DNA from: Streptomyces sp. NBC_00249
GTDB taxonomy: Bacteria > Actinomycetota > Actinomycetes > Streptomycetales > Streptomycetaceae
Direction: 5' to 3'
Assembly (NCBI RefSeq): GCF_026342355.1
Contig: NZ_JAPEMV010000001.1
Coordinates: 372,001 to 436,000, forward strand
Length of the DNA stretch: 64,000 nucleotides
The translations under genes and the position numbers were made by a program. The notes beneath the pieces were generated by a model. The model worked only from the letters and a program-made list of their open reading frames with translations, had not been told where the DNA came from and did not search any database. Within the stretch, counting starts at the first letter, position 1. Each line of letters starts with the position of its first letter. Shown here one piece after another: positions 33,893 through 41,844 of the stretch.

Positions 33893-35155
33893 TCACAGGC
33901 GTTCGACGTGGGCCTGGGGCCGGGCGGAGCCGCGGGTGTCGAGGAGCAGCGGGGCGTGGCGCTCGATCTCGTGGAGGTCGTAGGCGCGGTGCTGCTGGAG
34001 GAGGATCGCCACGTCGGCCCGTTCCAGGGTTTCGGGCAGGGCGCCGGTGGCGGCGGGGACCGGGATCCCGTCGACCTCCCAGGCCGGGACGTACGGGTCG
34101 TGGAAGGAGACCTCGGCGCCGAGGGCGCGCAGGCGGCGCACCACGTGGCGGGCGGAGGTCTCGCGCTGGTCGGCGATGTCGGCCTTGTAGGTGACGCCGA
34201 GGAGCAGGACGCGGGCGCCGCCGAGGGTCTTGCCGGCCCGGTCCAGGAGCTGCTGGGCGCGTTCGACGACGTAGCGGGGCATCCGGGTGTTGATCTCCTG
34301 GGCGAGTTCCACCATGCGGAACGGGTAGCCGAGGGTGCGGACCTTGTGGGCCAGGTAGTTGGGGTCGATGGGGATGCAGTGGCCGCCGACGCCGGGGCCG
34401 GGGCGGAAGGCCTGGAAGCCGAAGGGCTTGGTGGCGGCGCAGGAGATGGCGTCCCAGAGGTCGATGCCGAGCTCGTGGGAGAACACGGCCATCTCGTTGA
34501 CCAGGGCGATGTTGACGTGGCGGTAGGTGTTCTCGATGAGCTTGGCCATCTCGGCCTCGCGGGTGCCGGCGGCCTGGACGACCTGGTCGACGAACTTGCC
34601 GTAGAAGGCGGCCGCGGCGGCGGTGCAGGCGGGGGTGTAGCCGCCGACGACCTTGGGGGTGTTGCGGATGCCGTAGTCGCGGTTGCCCGGGTCGACGCGT
34701 TCCGGGGAGAAGGCCAGGTGGAAGTCGGTGCCGGCCTTCAGGCCGGAGCGCTCCAGGATGGGGCGCACGACCTCGTCGGTGGTGCCGGGGTAGGTGGTGG
34801 ACTCCAGTACGACGAGCGTGCCGGGGCGCAGGTGGCGGCTGATGACCGCGCAGGCGTCCTCGACCATGGCCAGGTCGGGGCCGCCGTGCTCGGACAGCGG
34901 GGTCGGCACGCACACCACCACGGCGGCGGCGTCGGCGATCACCCGCTCGTCGGTCGTCGCGGTGAATCCGGCGGCGCCCATGGAGGCGACGGCCTCGTCG
35001 TCGATGTCGTCGATGTGGGACCGGCCTTCGCCGAGCCGGGCCACCGTCCTCGCGTCGCGGTCCAGGCCCGCGACGGCCATGCCGGAGCGGCAGGCCTCCA
35101 GCGCGAGCGGCAGGCCGACGTATCCCAGGCCTATGACGACCAGGTCACTGCGCAC
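33893..35155 (-). CDS. UDP-glucose/UDP-HexNAc 6-dehydrogenase family (WecC/TviB-like)
   Basis: 420-residue NAD-dependent dehydrogenase that oxidises C6 of a nucleotide sugar to a carboxylate in two steps. The Rossmann motif is VIGLGYVGLPLALE at residue 7, the active-site Cys is in PGPGVGGHCIPIDPNYL (near 260) and the Lys of LLLGVTYKADIADQRETSA follows near 325. Length and motifs fit the UDP-N-acetylmannosaminuronate/UDP-glucuronate branch. The start is a GTG at 35155. It lies 54 bp upstream of the amidotransferase, giving a uronate source for possible amidation. Confidence 0.9.
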   Translation of the reverse strand: MRSDLVVIGLGYVGLPLALEACRSGMAVAGLDRDARTVARLGEGRSHIDDIDDEAVASMGAAGFTATTDERVIADAAAVVVCVPTPLSEHGGPDLAMVEDACAVISRHLRPGTLVVLESTTYPGTTDEVVRPILERSGLKAGTDFHLAFSPERVDPGNRDYGIRNTPKVVGGYTPACTAAAAAFYGKFVDQVVQAAGTREAEMAKLIENTYRHVNIALVNEMAVFSHELGIDLWDAISCAATKPFGFQAFRPGPGVGGHCIPIDPNYLAHKVRTLGYPFRMVELAQEINTRMPRYVVERAQQLLDRAGKTLGGARVLLLGVTYKADIADQRETSARHVVRRLRALGAEVSFHDPYVPAWEVDGIPVPAATGALPETLERADVAILLQQHRAYDLHEIERHAPLLLDTRGSARPQAHVERL

Positions 35156-35188
35156 GATGGTGCCTTTCTGGTGCAGGGGGTCGATGCC

Positions 35189-35214
35189 GATCGGTCGATC
35201 GGTCGACCGGTCGA
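35189..35214. repeat. Short tandem ATCGGTCG-type repeats before the dehydrogenase gene
   Basis: The 106-bp gap between the MFS and dehydrogenase genes contains GATCGGTCGATCGGTCGACC and a further GGTCGAT, that is, about three 8-bp units related to ATCGGTCG. GGTCGACC and CGACCGGTCG within it are palindromic. It may be an internal operator or promoter element. Confidence 0.5.
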
Positions 35215-35261
35215 TGAGCCGGCCGGTTCCGGCGGGGATCCGGCCGGGCGGGTGGGTGCGT

Positions 35262-36683
35262 TCATGTGCTGCGGGCCCGGCCCGCGAGCAGGGCGGCCAG
35301 CAGGGTGGGGACGAGGAGCAGGCCGAAGGCGGCCGCGTACCCGGTCAGTTCGGAGGCGCCGAGGCCCAGGCAGGTGTTGAGGACGGCCGCCGCCAGGCCC
35401 AGGATGGCGATCTGGCCGAGGTTCTGGTTGGTCTGCATGGCGGCGCTGGCGTAGCCCTGGCGGCCGGCGGGGCTGTGCGCGAGGGACAGTACGGTCAGGG
35501 ACGGGTCCAGCAGGCCCATGCCGACGGCGGCGAGGAGCATGCCCGCGGCGGCGGTGAGCACCGGGGACCCCGGCAGGGTGCCGAGGACGGCCAGGGCGAC
35601 CGCCACGGCCATGACCAGGGCGCCGACGACGACGAGCCGGTGCCGGGGCCAGGACTCCAGCAGCCGCCCCTGCACCCAGGAGGCGCCCGCCCACACGACG
35701 GCGGCGCCGGTGAAGACCACGCCGATCACCACGGCGGACACCTGCCGCTCGGTGATCAGCATGAGCGGGACGAAGGCCTCGACGGTGAAGAACACCCCGG
35801 AGCCGAAGCCCCGCAGCAGCACGGTGGTGGGGAGTCCCCGGGCGGCCCGCCAGGTGCCGACGGGCAGCAGGCGGGGCGCGAAGAGGACCAGCAGCCCGAG
35901 GCCGACGGCCGCGAACAGCAGGTGCCGGGGGTCCCAGCCCGACACCCCGTACTGTCCGAGGGCGGCGGCCAGGCTCACCGTCGTCGCGATCAGCAGCGCC
36001 GGGCGCGGCGGCTGTTCCCCGTCCGGGGCGGCCGCGCCGGGTCCGCCGCGGCCGCGCAGGACGAGGACCAGCGCGAGGGAGGGGATCAGGGTGAGGGCGG
36101 CGAGGCCGAAGAACACCGCCCGCCAGGACCACCATCCGGTGACGAGCCCGGCCAGCGGGGGGCCGGTCAGCGAGGGGATGATCCAGGAGGTGCTCATCAG
36201 GGCGAGGGCGCGCGGGCGCAGCCGGTCGGGGTAGGTCTGGCCGATGGCGGTGTTGATGCACACCGCGACCATTCCGGCGGCCAGTCCGTCGAGGAACCGG
36301 CCGGCCGCGAGCTGCCAGATGGTGGTGCTGGTGGCCGAGACCAGCAGGGTGACGACGGTCAGCACCATCCCGGCCGCGAGGGGCCGGCCGGCGCCGGCCC
36401 GGTCGGCCCAGTGGCCGCCGAGGACCCCGCCGAGCAGGCTCGCGGACACGAAGCAGCCGGCCACCAGGGGGAAGAGGGACACTCCGTCGAGGTCGCGGGC
36501 GGCCGTCGGGAGGGTGGGTACCACGGCCAGCGCGGCGAACCCGGTGAGGAACATGACGGCGGCGAAGGTGGCCGTCGCGGCTCCGAACTCCCGTGAGAAC
36601 AGGCCGGGTCCGGGCCCGGACGCAGCCCCGGCGTCGGGCCGGTCCGGGGCCGCCTCCACCGCCGGGCCGGAAGGGTCAGACAT
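35262..36683 (-). CDS. MFS exporter, DHA1 family (12 TM)
   Basis: 473-residue drug/metabolite antiporter with about 12 helices. Motif A-like GGHWADRAGAGRPLAAG is near residue 88 and the cytoplasmic linker region is near 215. It has the usual TM1 segment (ATFAAVMFLTGFAALAVVPTLP). It lies inside the five-gene cluster and overlaps the upstream fusion gene by a few bases, so it is probably the exporter or self-resistance pump for the cluster product. GTG 36686 and ATG 36683 are adjacent possible starts; neither has a strong ribosome binding site, consistent with translational coupling. Confidence 0.87.
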   Translation of the reverse strand: MSDPSGPAVEAAPDRPDAGAASGPGPGLFSREFGAATATFAAVMFLTGFAALAVVPTLPTAARDLDGVSLFPLVAGCFVSASLLGGVLGGHWADRAGAGRPLAAGMVLTVVTLLVSATSTTIWQLAAGRFLDGLAAGMVAVCINTAIGQTYPDRLRPRALALMSTSWIIPSLTGPPLAGLVTGWWSWRAVFFGLAALTLIPSLALVLVLRGRGGPGAAAPDGEQPPRPALLIATTVSLAAALGQYGVSGWDPRHLLFAAVGLGLLVLFAPRLLPVGTWRAARGLPTTVLLRGFGSGVFFTVEAFVPLMLITERQVSAVVIGVVFTGAAVVWAGASWVQGRLLESWPRHRLVVVGALVMAVAVALAVLGTLPGSPVLTAAAGMLLAAVGMGLLDPSLTVLSLAHSPAGRQGYASAAMQTNQNLGQIAILGLAAAVLNTCLGLGASELTGYAAAFGLLLVPTLLAALLAGRARST

Positions 36684-38628
36684 CACGGCCCAGCTGCGGC
36701 AGGCCGGTGATCGCCCGGTGGGTGTCGCAGGCCAGCCACTGGGCCAGGGCGCGCAGTGCCTCGCGCAGCGGGGCGGAGGGCCGCCAGTCCAGCTCGCTCT
36801 CGATGAGGCCGGTCGCCATGACGGCCTGCGCCTCGGCGGGTTCGGCCAGGTCCTCCCATGCGGTGCGGCGGGCGATGAGCGCGACGAGCTCGGCCAGTTC
36901 CTCCTCCGTCCAGACCTGGGAGGCGACGTTGAACACGGGCCGCAGGGGCTCGGCGGCGAGTACGGCGTCGACGGCGGCGGCCAGGTCCCGGTGGTCGAGG
37001 ACCTGGTGGCGGCGGGTGCGGTCCAGCTGGAGCGGTTCGCGGGTCCACGCGCGGTGCATCCAGTGGGCGGTGGTCCCCTCGACGAGGACGCCGGGTCCCA
37101 GGGGTTCGGCGGCCCGCAGCACCTGTACGGCGGTCCCGGTCTCCTCGCCCCAGCGGCGGACCCGCTCCTCCTCCAGCCACCACCGCAGGGCGGCCGGGTC
37201 GGAGGGAGGTCCGGCCGGGCCGTCCTCGGTCGCGGGTCCGTCCTGCGGTGCCCGGCCGACGCCGCGGTAGATCTGCGCGGAGCCCACGTAGAGCAGGCGT
37301 CCGGTGCCCGCCTTCTCGGCGGCGGCCAGGACGCGTTCCAGCCGGTCGGCGCCGTCCGCGGCGGAGCCCAGGTGGACCACGACGTCGCTGTCGCCGTCGG
37401 GTTCCGGCCGGTGGACGGCGCGGTGGCCGAGGTCCTCCAGCAGGCCGGTGAGCAGCGGGCCGAAGCCTTCCTCTCCGCCCGTGACGGTGACGGTGGCCGT
37501 GGCGGGGGTGTGGGCCGAGGTCGCGCCCCCCGGCGCGGCCTCGGCTCCCCCGGCCGCCCCGGCGGCCACGGCGGATTCGGCTGCGCGGCCCGCCTCGAAG
37601 GCCACCAGGCCCAGCTCCCGCACGGGCGGGATCAGTTCGCCGAGTTCGGCGGCGGTGTACTCCTCGCAGAGCCCGCCGGGTCCGACGGAGTCCATCACGG
37701 CGTGCGTGACGGCCGGTTCCGGCGCCTCGGCCGTGACCCGGGCCACGACCACGCCCATCATGTAGGCCGTCTCCCACACCGCCTGCGCCACCCGCTCGGG
37801 CAGCGGGGCCGGCGGGGCCGCCTCGTGCGCGGCGCGGGAGTGCTCCGCGAGCCCGATCCGGCTCAGGTAGCGCCCGGTCTCGACGTACTCCCACGGCGCG
37901 TCGGGGCCCTGCCGCACGGCGCAGCGGGCGTCGCCGTACTGGTAGAAGGGGACGACCGCGAACTGGGCGCAGTCGTAGGTGGCGGGGCGGGGTGCCCGGC
38001 TGGTGAAGACGGCGGCCTGGCGCCAGCCGTGGGTGGTGTTCCCGGCGATGCTGGGGACCTCGCTGTGGTCGACCGTGCTGGGCACGGCCACCCTGATGGG
38101 GACGCCGAGGGAGTTCAGGTACCGCTGTACGACCACGTCGTAGGGCCAGCCGAGACCGTGCTCGGCCGCGAAGGCCGCGTAACCGCGGGCCGCTCGGGCC
38201 GGGAGCATCAGGCCGAGGCAGGGCGTGTGCTCCTCCAGGGCGTACGTCCACTCCTGCCCGGCGAGCGCCGCCAGTCGCGCGGCGGCCCCGGTCCGGCCGT
38301 CCCAGCCGGCGTAGAAGGCGACGGCCTCGTCGGGGACGGCCGCCGCGACCTGCTCGACGTAGGGGTAGAAGCCCTCGGCGAGGACCACGTCGTCCTGGAG
38401 GACCAGGTGGTGGGTGGCCTCGGGGTCCACGCACTGCCAGGCGAGGGCCCCGGAGCGCAGCGCCGTCGGCGGGCCGTCGGGCTCGGGGTCGGTCACCACC
38501 TGGATCCGGCCGCGGGGGTCGGTCCCGGCGAGCTCGCGGGCCGCGTCGAGGCGTCTGGGATGCGTCATCACCGCACCGCTCAACCGGACAGGTACCACGG
38601 GGGTGTCGGCGGGGATCGGGGAATTCAT
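36676..38628 (-). CDS. Glycosyltransferase-like / NAD-dependent sugar epimerase fusion
   Basis: 650-residue two-domain protein. The N-terminal part (about 1-330) starts with PVRLSGAVMTHPRRLDAARELA and has HHLVLQDDVVLAEGF near 90, a DDxxx-type metal/nucleotide-sugar motif of GT-A enzymes, and TYDCAQFAVVPFYQYGDARC further on; I cannot assign it to a known GT family. The C-terminal part (about 380-650) is SDR/epimerase-like, with ATVTVTGGEEGFGPLLTGLLEDLG as a weakened Rossmann start and RLLYVGSAQIYRG, but no clear YxxxK pair, so catalysis is uncertain. The ATG at 38628 has GAGGT upstream. Role in sugar attachment is inference. Confidence 0.72.
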   Translation of the reverse strand: MNSPIPADTPVVPVRLSGAVMTHPRRLDAARELAGTDPRGRIQVVTDPEPDGPPTALRSGALAWQCVDPEATHHLVLQDDVVLAEGFYPYVEQVAAAVPDEAVAFYAGWDGRTGAAARLAALAGQEWTYALEEHTPCLGLMLPARAARGYAAFAAEHGLGWPYDVVVQRYLNSLGVPIRVAVPSTVDHSEVPSIAGNTTHGWRQAAVFTSRAPRPATYDCAQFAVVPFYQYGDARCAVRQGPDAPWEYVETGRYLSRIGLAEHSRAAHEAAPPAPLPERVAQAVWETAYMMGVVVARVTAEAPEPAVTHAVMDSVGPGGLCEEYTAAELGELIPPVRELGLVAFEAGRAAESAVAAGAAGGAEAAPGGATSAHTPATATVTVTGGEEGFGPLLTGLLEDLGHRAVHRPEPDGDSDVVVHLGSAADGADRLERVLAAAEKAGTGRLLYVGSAQIYRGVGRAPQDGPATEDGPAGPPSDPAALRWWLEEERVRRWGEETGTAVQVLRAAEPLGPGVLVEGTTAHWMHRAWTREPLQLDRTRRHQVLDHRDLAAAVDAVLAAEPLRPVFNVASQVWTEEELAELVALIARRTAWEDLAEPAEAQAVMATGLIESELDWRPSAPLREALRALAQWLACDTHRAITGLPQLGRDV

Positions 38629-38654
38629 GGCACTACCTCGCAGGGCTGGACGAT

Positions 38655-38705
38655 GTATTGCGGGAGTCGCGGGAATTACGGGTACGTGAAGGGGTATTGC
38701 GGGAG
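38655..38705. repeat. Three spaced direct repeats upstream of the fusion gene
   Basis: GTATTGCGGGAG occurs at 38655-38666 and 38694-38705, with a diverged copy GAATTACGGG at 38673-38682. They lie in the 215-bp non-coding gap between the dioxygenase and fusion genes, the only large gap in the operon. They suggest a regulator binding site or internal promoter. Nothing else recognisable lies in this gap. Confidence 0.55.
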
Positions 38706-38843
38706 CGTGAACGGAAGCCGTCACCGGCCCGCCGCGGCAGAATTCCACGGTGCCGGACCATCCGGCTCCGATCCGGCGGGCGGGCACGGCGAGGCGACTT
38801 CCCCGAGAGAAGGGGATCAGTAATTCGGAAAGGAATCGACGGA

Positions 38844-39626
38844 TCAGGTGCCGGAATCCTCGGCGGCCTTGTTGCGCACCTGCCGCTCGTTGTTCTCGAG
38901 GCCGTGGTCCATTCCCTGTTCGCGTTCCAGCCGGATCATTTCGGCGGGACGGTAATTGAGAATGTAGGCACGGCGGTTGTGGTCCGTGGTGTTTCCCCGC
39001 GAGGAGTGCAGGATTCCGCCGGCGTGGGCGACGGCCTCGCCCGGTGACAGGGGCACCGGGGTGGCCCCGGGCTCGTCCTCCGAGCAATCGCACTCGATGT
39101 TGCGGCCGTCGCTCGTGGGGCGGTGCGGGCGCAGGGGTTCGAGGTGCGAACCGGCGACGTACCACATGCAGCCGTTGTCCAGGGTGGCCTCGTCCAGGGC
39201 CACCCAGACGGAGACGGCACGGGTGTCGGGCAGGTCGACCCAGTAGGCGGCGTCCTGGTGCCAGGGCGTCGGGACTCCCGTGTGGGGTGCCTTGTGGATC
39301 ATCATGTCGAAGTCCAGCGTGGCATCGTCGCCGATCAGCTCCCGCGCCAGGGCGAGGGCGCGGGTGTGGAGCGGCAGATCGCGCAGCGGGGGGTGGAGCG
39401 CCGACGGCCACATGATCTGGGTGATGTTCTCCCGGACGCCGTCCTTGCGCGGGACGTGGGAGCCGAGGTCGGACCGCTTGTCCCCGCTCTCGATCTCGCC
39501 GCTCAGGAGCCGGTCGTAGATCTCGCGATAGGTCTGGACCTCTTCGGGGGACAGGAGCGCTCCGGCCGTGGCGAACCCGTCCTGCCGGAATGCCTGGGTT
39601 CGTAAGAGACCGGCTTTCACTGTCAT
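38844..39626 (-). CDS. PhyH-family Fe(II)/2-oxoglutarate dioxygenase
   Basis: 260-residue non-haem iron oxygenase of the phytanoyl-CoA dioxygenase family. The iron ligands are His123 and Asp125 in TPWHQDAAYWV and His207 in GGILHSSRGNT; Arg218 or 219 shortly after (HNRRAYILNY) should bind 2-oxoglutarate. The family hydroxylates amino acids and natural products (ectoine hydroxylase and tailoring enzymes). It is the first gene of the leftward cluster, with a promoter at 39834-39863 and a leader of about 200 nt. Its substrate is probably the cluster product or an amino-acid precursor. Confidence 0.9.
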   Translation of the reverse strand: MTVKAGLLRTQAFRQDGFATAGALLSPEEVQTYREIYDRLLSGEIESGDKRSDLGSHVPRKDGVRENITQIMWPSALHPPLRDLPLHTRALALARELIGDDATLDFDMMIHKAPHTGVPTPWHQDAAYWVDLPDTRAVSVWVALDEATLDNGCMWYVAGSHLEPLRPHRPTSDGRNIECDCSEDEPGATPVPLSPGEAVAHAGGILHSSRGNTTDHNRRAYILNYRPAEMIRLEREQGMDHGLENNERQVRNKAAEDSGT

Positions 39627-39833
39627 GGCGATGGAACCTTTCTTTTCTCATCCACTACCGGTGGACGCTGATGTCGAGGCCGGGGGCCCGGATCGACGAT
39701 GTCGATGCACGCCCGACGCTGGGCCCAAAAAGAAATCATGAGGGGAGAACAAAATCCCCGTCGGACCGGCGGGGGCAGTCCACACCCGTCGGGAGCGATT
39801 ACCGGGCGGCCCGGCCGTCCTTGTCGCATCGGC

Positions 39834-39863
39834 AACCTAAGGGACGACTTCAGGACCGGTCAA
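39834..39863 (-). promoter_or_regulatory. Promoter of the five-gene cluster
   Basis: Read on the minus strand, TTGACC (39858-39863) and TTAGGT (39835-39840) are separated by 17 nt, a good vegetative-type -35/-10 pair in an AT-enriched stretch. Transcription would run left toward the dioxygenase gene with a leader of roughly 200 nt. Confidence 0.6.
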
Positions 39864-40146
39864 GCTTATTGAGACAGCCTTCACGGTGGCCGGTCTGCCC
39901 GTTTTGTTAAAACCAATCCGAGGCGCCCACACCCCGGCACCTGGGGTTTTCCCATTCGACGCACCGGCGGGAACTCGGCGGGTTTGGCCGGATGCGGACA
40001 GCCGGTGGTCGATTTTCAGTCGCGTTTCACTCGGCCGGAATTATTGAAGGGTTCGTGCGAAAACAGGACAGCTCGCCCCGCAACCCCGGCCCACCAGCGA
40101 TCTTTCCGGCGACGGCCGCGCGGACCGCTCCGGGCGGCCGTCAAAC
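39864..40146. other. Gene-free AT-enriched regulatory region
   Basis: Together with the leader (39627-39833) this makes about 600 bp without a gene between the divergent cluster and the orphan gene at 40232. Base composition is clearly less GC-rich than elsewhere. I see no ORF with coding character, only the cluster promoter, a weak CCCC/GGGG hairpin followed by TTTT near 39932-39950, and a Crp-like site at 40147. Confidence 0.5.
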
Positions 40147-40160
40147 GTGATCCCGGTCAC
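40147..40160. promoter_or_regulatory. Crp-like binding site
   Basis: GTGATCCCGGTCAC exactly fits the streptomycete Crp pattern GTG-N6-GNCAC. It lies 72 bp upstream of the ATG at 40232 and about 285 bp from the divergent cluster promoter. Confidence 0.45.
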
Positions 40161-40231
40161 TGATGATCTTTGCCGTCCGGCCCTCCACCATGGGCCTGCC
40201 CAGCCCCCCTCACCCCGCCACGGAGGCCGCC

Positions 40232-40915
40232 ATGCCCGGCGTCGGAACCATCTCGCCCGAAGGCCTGGAGGTCCAGGTCGCACACCGCCGCAACCCCTAC
40301 GCCTACATGCTCACGGGGGCGGAACTCGACGCCCTGCTGCTGGAGGTGGCGCTGCGCCGGGCCGGGAGCGTCTGGCGCCACCACACCGCCGACGAGCGGG
40401 ACGCCCCGCGCGGCGCCTACCCCCGGCCCGCGATGGGCTTCGTCCTGCTGGACGCCACCGCGGGCCCCTGGACACCCAACGAGGAGGCCGTCCTCGGCGT
40501 GATCGCCCTCGGGGACGGGGGGCACGCCTTCCTGCCGAACGCCGCCGCCAAGGCGGGCGCGCACCGCCGGCTCGGCCGCAACAACGGCGAGGCCGTGCAC
40601 GTCGATCCGCACCTGCTCGGCACCGGCGGCTTCCGCTACGGCCATTCCGCCGAGGTGCGCGGCCAGATCGTCGGCGCCAGTTCGCAGGGCACCGACCAGG
40701 ACCTGTACGAAGCGGCGCTGCTGGCCGGGGAGTTCGTCGACGCCGTGAACTCCCGCCACCGGGCCTGGGAGCAGCGCGTCGGGCCGGGCGACTGGGCCTC
40801 CCCCGACGAGCGGCCGGCGCCCGAGTACCGGGCGATGACCGACTGGTTCACCCCGGCCCCCTCCCCCGCCGCACCGGCGCCGGCACCGGGCGAAGGGGTC
40901 GCGCTGCTCCGGTGA
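40232..40915 (+). CDS. Conserved hypothetical protein
   Basis: Unrecognised 227-residue soluble protein. It starts MPGVGTISPEGLEVQVAHRR and has a mixed alpha/beta look, with VLGVIALGDGGHAFLPNAAAKAGAHRRLGRNNG in the middle and a helix near the end (YEAALLAGEFVDAVNSRHRAWEQ). The Gly-rich GTGGFRYGHSAEVRG segment and the AAAKAG stretch recall small cofactor- or haem-binding HbpS/GlcG-like proteins, but the match is too weak to call. The C-terminus is Pro/Ala-rich. GGAGG lies 5 nt before the ATG, preferred over 40163. A Crp-like site is upstream. Confidence 0.65.
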   Translation: MPGVGTISPEGLEVQVAHRRNPYAYMLTGAELDALLLEVALRRAGSVWRHHTADERDAPRGAYPRPAMGFVLLDATAGPWTPNEEAVLGVIALGDGGHAFLPNAAAKAGAHRRLGRNNGEAVHVDPHLLGTGGFRYGHSAEVRGQIVGASSQGTDQDLYEAALLAGEFVDAVNSRHRAWEQRVGPGDWASPDERPAPEYRAMTDWFTPAPSPAAPAPAPGEGVALLR

Positions 40916-40925
40916 GCCGCGCGTG

Positions 40926-41699
40926 TCAGGTGACGCGGAATCCGATGGTGGCCGGTTCACGGAGGAAGGTGAGCCGGTCCCAGGTGGGGAAGGCCAGGTC
41001 CGTGACGGCGAGCAGCCGGCCCGAGAGGTCGTGCAGGGTGCGGCGTACGGTCAGCCCGCAGGCCGGTGACGGGGCGCCGGGCCGGGTGGTGCGGGTCATC
41101 GTGATGGTCTCGGCGGTGCGGCCCCGCGCGGCGGTCCGCTCCAGCCAGCGGTGCAGCGGCCGCAGGTCCTCGTCACGGGCCGCCGCCGCCCGGTCGAGGT
41201 AGGGCGCCAGTTCCGGGGTCCTGGCGACGGCGCGCGGGCAGAAGTAGGTGACGGCGTGCTGGAGCGTCTCGCCCGCCGGGCCGTACGCGCGCTGGTGGTG
41301 GACCAGGGTCAGCGCCCCGCCGCTCATGCCGAGGAGCGCGGCGAGCGAGGGCGGCACGGTGACGAGGCCGAGCCGGGAGCGGGTGGCCACGCCCGGCACG
41401 GCGTACGCGCCCGCCCGCACGGCGGGCCCGGACGGCGGGGCGGACCCCGCGGCCCCCTCGGCGGCCGCGGCCCGGGTGCCCCGGCGGCCGGTGACGATCA
41501 GTCCGTCGGCGCGCAGCTGCTGGAGGGCGGCGCGTACGGTCTGGCGGTTGACCCCGTAGCGGGCGGCGAGGGTGCGCTCGGAGGGGAGCTTGCCGCCGCA
41601 GGTGCGGGTGGCGTGGTCGAGCTCGTCCCGGAGGGCCGCGGCGATCCGCTGGTACTTGGGCGTGGCGGCCGGGCCGCCGCCCCGCGAAGGGGAGGGCAT
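40926..41699 (-). CDS. GntR-family regulator, HutC/UTRA type
   Basis: 257-residue regulator. The GntR winged HTH is at residues 13-75 (YQRIAAALRDELDHATRTCGGKLPSERTLAARYGVNRQTVRAALQQL), followed by the UTRA ligand-binding domain (VHHQRAYGPAGETLQHAVTYFCPRA). GAGGAG precedes the ATG at 41699. A GT-N-TA-N-AC operator typical of this class lies 59 bp upstream, so it probably represses itself. It is next to two siderophore synthetases and could regulate them, although a different palindrome sits between those genes. Confidence 0.88.
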   Translation of the reverse strand: MPSPSRGGGPAATPKYQRIAAALRDELDHATRTCGGKLPSERTLAARYGVNRQTVRAALQQLRADGLIVTGRRGTRAAAAEGAAGSAPPSGPAVRAGAYAVPGVATRSRLGLVTVPPSLAALLGMSGGALTLVHHQRAYGPAGETLQHAVTYFCPRAVARTPELAPYLDRAAAARDEDLRPLHRWLERTAARGRTAETITMTRTTRPGAPSPACGLTVRRTLHDLSGRLLAVTDLAFPTWDRLTFLREPATIGFRVT

Positions 41700-41754
41700 G
41701 GCTTCTCCTCTGACGGGTGGTCAAGGACTGCGCGGTCTGCCCGACCAACGTAGC

Positions 41755-41770
41755 ATTGGTCTATACCTTT
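41755..41770. promoter_or_regulatory. GntR/HutC-type operator
   Basis: ATTGGTCTATACCTTT contains the palindromic core GGTCTATACC, which matches the HutC-subfamily pattern GT-N-TA-N-AC. It lies about 56 bp upstream of the GntR start codon and suggests autoregulation. The rest of 41700-41844 is unremarkable. Confidence 0.6.
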
Positions 41771-41844
41771 CGGTACGCGGGTTGCCGGTGCCGGAACCAC
41801 CTTGGCCAAATCCCACTCCCGCCGCCCACCCGGCCCGCTAGGGC

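Noticed and set aside
36676-39651. 991-codon version of the glycosyltransferase/epimerase fusion
   Set aside because: The extra N-terminus is antisense-like and overlaps the dioxygenase gene. ATG 38628 with GAGGT fits the domain start.
39931-39950. CCCC/GGGG hairpin followed by TTTT as a terminator
   Set aside because: The stem is too short and there is no gene on the plus strand upstream that needs it.
41755-41770. DasR dre-site identity for the GGTCTATACC palindrome
   Set aside because: It resembles a dre site, but the adjacent gene is another HutC-type GntR regulator and no amino-sugar genes are nearby. A generic GntR operator is the safer call.
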